A stretch of DNA of 64,000 nucleotides. Source: Streptococcus ictaluri 707-05 (GTDB lineage Bacteria > Bacillota > Bacilli > Lactobacillales > Streptococcaceae). The DNA lies in contig NZ_AEUX02000001.1 in the NCBI RefSeq assembly GCF_000188015.2, positions 247,338 through 311,337 on the forward strand, written 5' to 3'. The first letter of the stretch is position 1; the number at the start of each line of letters is the position of its first letter. Shown one piece after another: positions 50,590-56,547 of the stretch. Below the pieces are notes generated by a model. It searched no databases, was not told the DNA's origin, and saw only the letters and a list, made by a program, of their open reading frames with translations. Position numbers and translations under genes: made by a program.

Positions 50590-51381
50590 GTGACCACAAC
50601 TGAACAAGATCTTGCTTTAACTCCCTTGCGAGGCAAAAGCGGTAAAGCCTATAAAGGAACCTATCCAAATGGCGATAGTGTTTTCATCAAGCTCAACACA
50701 ACACCTATTCTACCTGCCTTAGCCAAAGAACAGATTGCCCCTCAATTGCTCTGGGCTAAGCGTATGGGCAATGGCGATATGATGAGTGCCCAAGAATGGT
50801 TAGATGGTCGAACCTTAACCAAGGAAGATATGAACAGTAAGCAGATTGTTCATATTTTACTGCGCCTTCACAAATCCAAAAAGTTGGTTAATCAGCTATT
50901 GCAGTTGAACTATAAAATAGAAAATCCTTCTGATCTTTTAGTTGATTTTGAGCAAAATGCGCCCTTACAAATTCAACAAAACTCTTACTTGCAGGCTATA
51001 GTAAGAGAATTAAAGCGTAGTTTACCTGAGTTTCGCTCGGAAGTGGCTACCATTGTTCACGGTGATATCAAGCACAGTAACTGGGTAATCACAACTAGTG
51101 GTATGATTTATTTGGTGGATTGGGATTCTGTTCGTTTGACAGACAGAATGTACGATGTTGCTTACCTTTTAAGTCACTATATCCCTAGATCACGCTGGCC
51201 AGAATGGTTAGCTTATTATGGTTACAAAAACAATGAGAAGGTCATGGAAAAAATCATTTGGTATGGTCAATTTTCTTATCTCACTCAAATCCTTAAGTGT
51301 TTTGATAAAAGGGATATGGAGCATGTTAACCAAGAGATTTATGCCCTTCGTAAATTTAGAGAAATGTTTAGAAAGAAATAA
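50590..51381 (+). CDS. Aminoglycoside phosphotransferase-fold (choline kinase-like) protein
   Basis: A 263-residue protein with the APH/choline kinase fold: Brenner-like motif [13 protein letters not shown] and the metal-binding [12 protein letters not shown]. It is the conserved streptococcal gene between ecsB and trmB (YtmP-like). No aminoglycoside specificity is implied, and the substrate is unknown. GTG 50590, 7 nt after AAAGGAGG, is preferred to ATG 50566, which overlaps the ribosome-binding site region. Confidence 0.85.
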   Translation: MTTTEQDLALTPLRGKSGKAYKGTYPNGDSVFIKLNTTPILPALAKEQIAPQLLWAKRMGNGDMMSAQEWLDGRTLTKEDMNSKQIVHILLRLHKSKKLVNQLLQLNYKIENPSDLLVDFEQNAPLQIQQNSYLQAIVRELKRSLPEFRSEVATIVHGDIKHSNWVITTSGMIYLVDWDSVRLTDRMYDVAYLLSHYIPRSRWPEWLAYYGYKNNEKVMEKIIWYGQFSYLTQILKCFDKRDMEHVNQEIYALRKFREMFRKK

Positions 51382-52016
51382 TGCGAGTTAGAAAACGAAA
51401 AGGTACTGAAGAGCACTTAGCGAACAACCCACACTATGTTATCCTTAACCCTGAAGATGCTAAAGGGAAGTGGCATCGCGTCTTTGGCAATGATAATCCG
51501 ATTCATATCGAAGTTGGATCAGGAAAAGGTGGCTTTATCACTGGGATGGCTTTAAAAAATCCTGATATTAATTACATTGGTATTGATATCCAGCTGTCAG
51601 TTTTGAGCTATGCTTTGGATAAGGTCTTGGCTTCTTGTGCACCTAATGTTAAGTTGCTGCGTGTGGATGGCTCTAGTTTGACCAACTACTTTGAAGATGG
51701 TGAAGTGGATATGATGTATCTTAATTTTTCAGATCCATGGCCAAAATCTAAGCATGAAAAACGTCGCCTAACCTATAAAGACTTTTTGGATACTTATAAG
51801 CAAATTTTGCCAGAACATGGTCAAATTCATTTCAAAACGGATAACAGAGGTTTATTTGAATACAGTTTAGCTAGTTTCTCCCAATATGGTATGACCTTGA
51901 GACAAGTTTGGCTTGATTTACATGCCAGTGATTACGAAGGAAATGTCATGACAGAATATGAAGAGAAATTCTCTAGTAAAGGTCAAGTCATTTACCGAGT
52001 TGAGGCAAATTTCTAG
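51381..52016 (+). CDS. trmB: tRNA (guanine46-N7)-methyltransferase TrmB
   Basis: A 211-residue SAM-dependent methyltransferase: [15 protein letters not shown] (SAM loop), [15 protein letters not shown], and [25 protein letters not shown] (family signature). It makes m7G46 in tRNAs. It is coupled to the kinase gene by a one-base overlap (TAATG). It is the last core gene before tRNA-Ser. Confidence 0.97.
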   Translation: MRVRKRKGTEEHLANNPHYVILNPEDAKGKWHRVFGNDNPIHIEVGSGKGGFITGMALKNPDINYIGIDIQLSVLSYALDKVLASCAPNVKLLRVDGSSLTNYFEDGEVDMMYLNFSDPWPKSKHEKRRLTYKDFLDTYKQILPEHGQIHFKTDNRGLFEYSLASFSQYGMTLRQVWLDLHASDYEGNVMTEYEEKFSSKGQVIYRVEANF

Positions 52017-52075
52017 TAGCCAATTGCTTAAAAAAATGATACACTAATGAAGCTGGCTAATCAGCTTCTTACTTT

Positions 52076-52162
52076 GGAGAGGTCGCATAGTGGCCGAGTG
52101 CGCACGCTTGGAAAGCGTGTAGTCCTTAACGGGGCTCGGGGGTTCGAATCCCCTCCTCTCCT
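52076..52162 (+). tRNA. tRNA-Ser (anticodon GGA)
   Basis: Acceptor GGAGAGG (52076-52082) pairs with CCTCTCC (52155-52161). The anticodon arm CACGC-TTGGAAA-GCGTG has GGA. A long class II variable arm and the GGTTCGAATCC T-arm are present. CCA is not encoded. The base after the acceptor stem is T rather than the G usual at position 73 of serine tRNAs. Accessory genes start right after it, so its 3' end is a likely integration site. Confidence 0.95.
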
Positions 52163-52242
52163 TTTATCCCTTTGATGTATCAGGGTTTTGGGGTGTTTAC
52201 CCGTTTTTCACCCGTCATTTTTAAAATTTTGAAAAATGTTTT

Positions 52243-52263
52243 TGACCTTATGGTCATTTTTTT
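52243..52263 (+). terminator. Intrinsic terminator downstream of tRNA-Ser
   Basis: TGACC-TTAT-GGTCA followed by T7. Confidence 0.7.
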
Positions 52264-52470
52264 AATCTCTGATTTTGAGCTTATGAATAGGTCTTTACTT
52301 ATTACAATTGTTTTTACTAGTAGAGGGGATTTTTGATCTTAAAGGTTAGTAGCTTGAGTGTTTTTGATTTTCAGGAGGCTAAATGGTTTTAGAATACGCT
52401 TTATTTGCAGTCTGTCAAGTGTAAGTGTCTAGAGTTTTGGGAAACGTAAAATTGAATACCCTATAGCTTA

Positions 52471-52498
52471 AGAGGACGAGAAATTCGTTCTCTTTTTT
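52471..52498 (+). terminator. Terminator hairpin just upstream of the first accessory gene
   Basis: AGAGGACGA/TCGTTCTCT with a 5-nt loop (one G-T pair) and T6, 35 bp before the gene at 52533. It either ends an incoming transcript or acts as a leader attenuator. Confidence 0.7.
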
Positions 52499-52532
52499 CG
52501 TTGCCTAAAACTGCTGAAAGGACACAAAACAG

Positions 52533-52904
52533 ATGTCAAATAATATTGAAATCATCATGGATATTGAAACTCTAGACATATTTGAAGTGATAGATCTTGA
52601 TGAAGAGAAAGAAGTGACTGTTTCAGATTCTGAAACTTTTCCTAAAGAAGAGAAAGCATCTCCATATGATGATCTAAACAGAATTTGGTTAAGAAATGGT
52701 TATTATTACAAACCTTCAAGCCTTCTATGGGAAGTTGTAAGAGATGGCATCATCCATGAGTTAAGCCCTCGAAATAAACACGGAACATATCCCTACTGTG
52801 AACATTCCAGAAATGGCACTTGGGGTCATATCAAGCAACTCACACAAGAAGAAGCCTTATGGCTTACTTTGGAATTTAATCCAGACTTGATGAATTATGT
52901 GTAG
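52533..52904 (+). CDS. Hypothetical accessory protein (123 aa)
   Basis: An acidic N-terminal part (about 1-45: IMDIETLDIFEVIDLDEEKEV) precedes a Trp/Tyr-rich part (LNRIWLRNGYYYKPSSLLWEVVRDG; KHGTYPYCEHSRNGTWGHIKQLT). I recognise no domain. GAAAGGACA upstream can serve as ribosome-binding site. It is first in a run of tightly packed small genes, which suggests an operon of mobile-element early genes. Confidence 0.65.
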   Translation: MSNNIEIIMDIETLDIFEVIDLDEEKEVTVSDSETFPKEEKASPYDDLNRIWLRNGYYYKPSSLLWEVVRDGIIHELSPRNKHGTYPYCEHSRNGTWGHIKQLTQEEALWLTLEFNPDLMNYV

Positions 52905-52914
52905 GAGATTCATT

Positions 52915-53091
52915 GTGAAGAGTAGAGACGATGAGATTCTTTATACTGCACAGCTATATCTATTTGGTGTGATTCCATTGTGGAAAGTAAAGCACACAAA
53001 GCAAGAGTGGAAGAGACGTATACTTTTGCATCCCAGTAATAAGCTTATTGAACTTCAGTTTATTGAAGCTGCAGAGGAGGAAAAGAAGTGA
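52915..53091 (+). CDS. Small hypothetical basic protein (58 aa)
   Basis: I place the start at GTG 52915, 7 nt after AGGAG (52903-52907). An in-frame ATG at 52897 overlaps the previous gene and has no ribosome-binding site. The product (KSRDDEILYTAQLYLFGVIPLWKVKHTKQEWKRR...) has one short hydrophobic stretch and a basic centre. No family is recognised. It overlaps the next gene by 4 bp. Confidence 0.55.
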   Translation: MKSRDDEILYTAQLYLFGVIPLWKVKHTKQEWKRRILLHPSNKLIELQFIEAAEEEKK

Positions 53092-53351
53092 CACAACACA
53101 TGCTGAACTGTTATCCAGAGTATTTTAAGGCTATTATGGATGGGACAAAGACATTTGAATGTCGCTATAACGATAGAGATTTTAAAGTTGGCGATGAACT
53201 GTTACTGAGAGAATATGATCCCAAAAAAGGATACACCTATCCCTATCGCTGTATTGTTAGAAAAATAACTTATATTCTATCGGACTTTATCGGTCTAAAA
53301 GATGGTTATGTAATTTTAGGAGTGACAAATGAGCCCATTGATTATTTTTAA
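53088..53351 (+). CDS. DUF3850 (ASCH/PUA-like) domain protein
   Basis: An 87-residue protein matching the DUF3850 pattern: LNCYPEYFKAIMDGTKTFECRYNDRDFKVGDELLLREYDPKKGYT ... DGYVILGV. This is an ASCH/PUA-like fold common in phages and mobile elements, thought to bind RNA or nucleotides. The start is GTG 53088 after GAGGAAAAGAA. Confidence 0.8.
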   Translation: MTQHMLNCYPEYFKAIMDGTKTFECRYNDRDFKVGDELLLREYDPKKGYTYPYRCIVRKITYILSDFIGLKDGYVILGVTNEPIDYF

Positions 53352-53496
53352 CATTAGTTTTGCTTTTGTCTTCTACCCCATGTTTATCAGTAACTATCAC
53401 AAGAGGGAACCTTATTTGTTAGACTTGTTTCTCTTTGTCATAAATGCTTTGGCATCAATGTATACGATTTTTAATTACTTGGGCTTGCTGAAGTGA
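53329..53496 (+). CDS. Small membrane protein (55 aa)
   Basis: ATG 53329, 6 nt after AGGAG, within the end of the DUF3850 gene. The product has two predicted transmembrane helices (LIIFNISFAFVFYPMFI and LFLFVINALASMYTIFNYLG) joined by a charged loop SNYHKREPY. The overlap, ribosome-binding site and sensible topology make it a likely real gene. The function is unknown. Confidence 0.6.
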   Translation: MSPLIIFNISFAFVFYPMFISNYHKREPYLLDLFLFVINALASMYTIFNYLGLLK

Positions 53497-53519
53497 GAAG
53501 TTGGAAAAGGGGAGATGTT

Positions 53520-53618
53520 ATGACACAAGAAGAAATAGATCAAATGATTGAAGACTGGGTGGAAAATGGATTCTCTAGTGAATTAAAACAATTGATACCG
53601 GAGAAGGAGATAGGCTGA
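53520..53618 (+). CDS. Very small acidic protein (32 aa)
   Basis: ATG 53520 preceded by AAAGGGGAG; MTQEEIDQMIEDWVENGF... ends 1 bp before the next start. It may be a real micro-gene or a translational leader; evidence is the ribosome-binding site and tight packing only. Confidence 0.4.
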   Translation: MTQEEIDQMIEDWVENGFSSELKQLIPEKEIG

Positions 53619-53619
53619 T

Positions 53620-53898
53620 ATGGCTATTACAGATAGAAAATTATTTTTAAGTACTTTAAAAAATGCTAGAAGCAGAGCTATCCTATTAGAACACCTAAAG
53701 TCATCCATACTTGATAATACAGCAGTCGATTTAGAAAACGTGCCATTTGCAGGAACTAATTCTACTAATCTAGATGAAGCTATCCAATGCTACATTGACT
53801 ACGGGGAATTGCCGCTAAGTGGGAAACTAGAAGATTTTTGGAAAGCCTATGAACAAGCTCTACAACTAGATAATTTAGAGGAAGAATATGGAAAATAA
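53620..53898 (+). CDS. Hypothetical accessory protein (92 aa)
   Basis: A helical, acidic protein (ITDRKLFLSTLKNARSRAILLEHLKSSILD...). GAGAAGGAGAT precedes the start. It overlaps the DUF2786 gene by 11 bp. No family is recognised. Confidence 0.6.
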   Translation: MAITDRKLFLSTLKNARSRAILLEHLKSSILDNTAVDLENVPFAGTNSTNLDEAIQCYIDYGELPLSGKLEDFWKAYEQALQLDNLEEEYGK

Positions 53899-54562
53899 AA
53901 TCATTGGAAAAGTACAAAACCTACTTGAATTGGCTTATGATGCACCAAATGACGAGGAAGGGCAAACGGCGCTTCTGATGGCTCAAAAACTTATGGTTAA
54001 GCATAAGTTGTCTATGAGTGATATTAAGGCCACTCAAAGAAATGATAACATAGGCGAGACAGTAGGGCATTGGGAATACAGGATGGTGTGGTGGAAAGAA
54101 AAACTGGCAGCCATTCTAGGTGAAAATTTTCGATGTAAAACCATACGAAGAAGACTGGTTAAAAAAGGTATTACTCAGATGATTTTCTTTGGGTATGATA
54201 CGGATGCTGAATTATGCACTAAAGTTTATGAAGGTGCTCTATTGTATCTTGACTATCGCCTAAAACGACTTTTCCCTACAGTTTCTAAAGCACGTTGGAA
54301 GGATTATAAAAAATCTTACTTACTAGGTTTCTTAGAGGGACTTAATCAACGTTTCAAAGAACAAATTCAATCATCAGAAGAATTCGCGTTAGTGGTTCAA
54401 GTTCCAGCAGAAGTTTTAAAAGAACAGCGACTTCGGATGGGAGACTTAAAAACAAAAACAGTGACTATTCAAGTTGAACTTGATTCTGAGGCATATGTGA
54501 CTGGTCTTAAACAGGCGAAAGCAACAAGGTTAATGCCTGAAGAATTGATTAAACAAAAATAG
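53888..54562 (+). CDS. DUF2786 domain protein
   Basis: A 224-residue protein whose N terminus (about 1-42: IIGKVQNLLELAYDAPNDEEGQTALLMAQKLMVKHKLSMSDI) is the DUF2786 domain common in phage and ICE proteins. The rest (WWKEKLAAILGENFRC ... MIFFGYDTDAELC ... YLDYRLKRLF) matches the central region of the same family. The function is not known. GAGGAAG precedes the ATG. Confidence 0.82.
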   Translation: MENKIIGKVQNLLELAYDAPNDEEGQTALLMAQKLMVKHKLSMSDIKATQRNDNIGETVGHWEYRMVWWKEKLAAILGENFRCKTIRRRLVKKGITQMIFFGYDTDAELCTKVYEGALLYLDYRLKRLFPTVSKARWKDYKKSYLLGFLEGLNQRFKEQIQSSEEFALVVQVPAEVLKEQRLRMGDLKTKTVTIQVELDSEAYVTGLKQAKATRLMPEELIKQK

Positions 54563-54598
54563 TATTCAAATACTAATATTGGTTGAAAAGGAGAATTC

Positions 54599-54778
54599 AT
54601 GACATCAAAACAATCTGCACTAGCGCAATTAACCAAAAATATGATGGTCGTCGACCTCATGAAACAAACAGGATGGTCACGAGAAAGAGTCCTTAAAGCC
54701 TTAGAATGGCTAGAAGCAGAAAAGACAGTTCAGTTTTCTGCTAATGGCAGTCTTAACTTAAGAATTTTTGAGGGGTGA
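54599..54778 (+). CDS. Small winged-helix-like protein (59 aa)
   Basis: ATG 54599 with AAAGGAG upstream. The product (SKQSALAQLTKNMMVVDLMKQTGWSRERVLKALEWLEAEKTVQFSANGSLNLRIF) looks like one winged helix: three helices, then a beta hairpin. It ends 4 bp before the rep start. It may be a copy-number or rep regulator; this is inferred from position. Confidence 0.55.
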   Translation: MTSKQSALAQLTKNMMVVDLMKQTGWSRERVLKALEWLEAEKTVQFSANGSLNLRIFEG

Positions 54779-54782
54779 TACC

Positions 54783-55277
54783 ATGACTGGTTTAGATCAA
54801 TTTTCAGCGATTACGCTAGAACAAATGCAAACATCTGAAAGTTTTTTTAGGATGCCTTGGGTACTTTGGGAAGATACTCATTACCAAAACTTGGTATCAG
54901 ATGGCAAAACGCTTTATGGCATGATGAAGAATCGTTTAGAACTCTCTGCTAAGAATGGTTGGGTAGATGAAGTAGGGCGTGTATATATTCAGTTTTCAAA
55001 TGCAGAGATTCAACGTTATTTTAATTGCTCCAAACCCAAAGCCATCAAGCTAAAAAACGCTCTAGCGGACTATGGCTTAATCTATGAAGTTAATCAGTAT
55101 TCTAATGCGGACGGGCAAGTGGCTAATCGTATTTATGTAGGCAATGTTATGACCTATGATGCTGAGAAATATAAACAAGAACGTATTGAACGCCAAGAGA
55201 AAGCCTTTCAAAAAAGACAAGAACAACATCAAAAGACCCCCAGTAAAAATATTTTACCGGGGGGTCAAAAAAATTGA
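54783..55277 (+). CDS. RepA_N-family replication initiator, N-terminal part
   Basis: A 164-residue frame with the RepA_N domain: FFRMPWVLWEDTHYQNLVSDGKTLYGMMKNRLELSAKNGWVDEVGRVYIQFSNAEIQ ... KPKAIKLKNALADYGLIYEVNQ. These proteins start theta replication of many Gram-positive plasmids and some ICEs. GGGGTGAT precedes ATG 54783. The frame stops at TGA 55275-55277, directly after an A7 run (55267-55273), and a -1 shift there continues into the C-terminal part. Three iterons lie across this point. Confidence 0.85.
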   Translation: MTGLDQFSAITLEQMQTSESFFRMPWVLWEDTHYQNLVSDGKTLYGMMKNRLELSAKNGWVDEVGRVYIQFSNAEIQRYFNCSKPKAIKLKNALADYGLIYEVNQYSNADGQVANRIYVGNVMTYDAEKYKQERIERQEKAFQKRQEQHQKTPSKNILPGGQKN

Positions 55278-55300
55278 CGGGGCCAGTCAAAAATATTGAC
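55243..55300. repeat. Three 15-bp iterons inside rep (candidate replication origin)
   Basis: GTAAAAATATTTTAC (55243-55257), GTCAAAAAAATTGAC (55264-55278) and GTCAAAAATATTGAC (55286-55300) are near-identical quasi-palindromes at 21- and 22-bp pitch, two helical turns, flanked by C- and G-tracts. RepA_N plasmids carry their origin within the rep coding sequence between the two protein domains, exactly this position. Confidence 0.7.
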
Positions 55301-55780
55301 CCGAATTATATTAATACTAGTAATACTAACTCTAGTAAAGATAATAATAGTTCTAGAAAGGCTGTGCCCGATTCTGACGAACGGCCACAACCTACTGAAA
55401 CTAATAACACTTCTTTCCAAGAACATTCTGTGACCTATGTTCCGCCTAAATATTATTCGCTCTTACAAGTAATTGCGGACAGGTATAATGGCAAGTTTTG
55501 TCAGATTGACCTCTTTACAGGAAATTCTCAAAATTATAGTTTGACGCATAAGCAAAAAATGATGATTGGTCAGTACTTGACACAAGAGTATATCACAAGT
55601 CATGAAGTAATCGATATGATTGAACGAATGCCTTATGACTGTGAGCACCCTCTAGCTTATCTCATGAAGATGCTTGAAAACCTCAAGGAAGAAAGGCGAT
55701 TGGAAGCTAAAATTATAGCCCATAGACAAGCTGAATTAAGGTATTCAAGAGGAGTTGAGGAAGAAAATAATGATAGTTAA
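55274..55780 (+). CDS. RepA_N-family initiator, C-terminal part (-1 frame)
   Basis: This frame carries the linker (DPNYINTSNTNSSKDNN...) and the C-terminal helical domain (YYSLLQVIADRYNGKFCQIDLFTG ... MIGQYLTQEYITSHEVIDMIERMPYDCEHPLAYLMKMLENLKEERRLEAK) that RepA_N proteins have after the iteron region. It joins the upstream part by one extra A in the A7 run, giving a normal protein of about 330 residues. Its own TTG start is weak, so independent translation is doubtful. Confidence 0.75.
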   Translation: MTGPVKNIDPNYINTSNTNSSKDNNSSRKAVPDSDERPQPTETNNTSFQEHSVTYVPPKYYSLLQVIADRYNGKFCQIDLFTGNSQNYSLTHKQKMMIGQYLTQEYITSHEVIDMIERMPYDCEHPLAYLMKMLENLKEERRLEAKIIAHRQAELRYSRGVEEENNDS

Positions 55781-55798
55781 AGATAATGAGGAAAAACC

Positions 55799-55984
55799 AT
55801 GTTACAAGATGAATTTAAACAGCTTCCACGTGAACTGCTAAAGGTTGGTAGAAGCCCTAAAGAAAGTGTGATTGCCATTCCTAAAGCTATATTCAATCTC
55901 CCACCTGAGGAGAAAGCTCAAGCTCTTAAAGAGCTTGCAGAAGACAAGGAACACTATAGACGGAAAGGAGGTGACTCCACTTGA
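55799..55984 (+). CDS. Small hypothetical protein (61 aa)
   Basis: LQDEFKQLPRELLKVGRSPKESVIAIPKAIFNLPPEEKAQALKELAEDKEHYRRK is charged and helical. A GAGGAAA ribosome-binding site lies upstream and the end overlaps the Xre gene by 4 bp. No family is recognised; its place next to an Xre gene and rep suggests a control role, which is inference. Confidence 0.6.
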   Translation: MLQDEFKQLPRELLKVGRSPKESVIAIPKAIFNLPPEEKAQALKELAEDKEHYRRKGGDST

Positions 55985-56199
55985 CAACTATCACTCAAAA
56001 TAGAGTAAAGGAGCTACGTAAACAGGCCGGCCTTTCCCAACAAGCATTAGCGGATCAAATAGGTGTTATGCGTAAAACGATCTCGCATTGGGAATTAGGG
56101 AACCATAGGATATCAACGGATAATGCTAAAAAGCTCTCACAGTTCTTTCAGGTATCGATAGATGACCTACTAAACAATCATGCAAGGAGAAGCCAATGA
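55981..56199 (+). CDS. Xre-family HTH transcriptional regulator
   Basis: A 72-residue, single-domain HTH_3 protein: VKELRKQAGLSQQALADQIGVMRKTISHWELGNHRISTDNAKKLSQFFQVSIDDLL. The start is TTG 55981 after AAAGGAGGTGA, a very strong ribosome-binding site. It probably regulates replication or the surface-gene block downstream. It overlaps ssb by 4 bp. Confidence 0.88.
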   Translation: MTTITQNRVKELRKQAGLSQQALADQIGVMRKTISHWELGNHRISTDNAKKLSQFFQVSIDDLLNNHARRSQ

Positions 56200-56522
56200 A
56201 TAATACAAACTTAATTGGTCGTCTGACTAAAAAGGCTGAGTTATATCAAACGCCAGATAAGAAGACCTATGCCCGATTTACAATAGCGATTAATCGGAAA
56301 AAGAAAGCAGGCGGGTCAGGAAGTGAGGCCGATTTCATTCCTTGCATCATCTGGGGAACAGCTGCTGAAAACTTAGTGAACTGGACGGATAAGGGAACAC
56401 TCATCAGTGTAGAGGGTGAGCTACGAACAAGGAGCTATGACAAAGATGGGCAAAAACATTTTGTCATGGAAGTGTGGTCAAATTTTTTCCAAGTCTTATC
56501 AAAGCCAGCTAATGACAACTAA
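56196..56522 (+). CDS. ssb: Single-stranded DNA-binding protein (short, element-encoded)
   Basis: A 108-residue SSB OB fold: MNNTNLIGRLTKKAELYQTPDKKTYARFTIAINRK ... EADFIPCIIWGTAAENLVNWTDKGTLISVEGELRTRSYDKDGQKHF. It lacks the acidic C-terminal tip of housekeeping SSBs, as is usual for plasmid and ICE copies. It probably protects ssDNA during element replication or transfer. Confidence 0.93.
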   Translation: MNNTNLIGRLTKKAELYQTPDKKTYARFTIAINRKKKAGGSGSEADFIPCIIWGTAAENLVNWTDKGTLISVEGELRTRSYDKDGQKHFVMEVWSNFFQVLSKPANDN

Positions 56523-56547
56523 TCACTCTAAGAACAAGGAGAATATC

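Larger units (their letters stand above)
52163..52532 (+). other. Non-coding junction between tRNA-Ser and the accessory region
   Basis: 370 bp with no credible gene. It starts with a short repeat-rich stretch (GTTTACCCGTTTTTCACCCGT), holds two terminator hairpins (52243-52263 and 52471-52498), and AT-rich sequence between. No integrase gene or excisionase is here. It is probably the element's left boundary. Confidence 0.6.

Noticed and set aside
50566..51381. Aminoglycoside resistance kinase
   Set aside because: The fold matches APH/choline kinases, but position between ecsB and trmB is a conserved core locus and nothing points to drug specificity.
56416..56547. Longer N terminus for the coiled-coil LPxTG protein, overlapping ssb
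   Set aside because: The extension has no ribosome-binding site and would put 44 residues before an otherwise perfect signal peptide starting at 56548.
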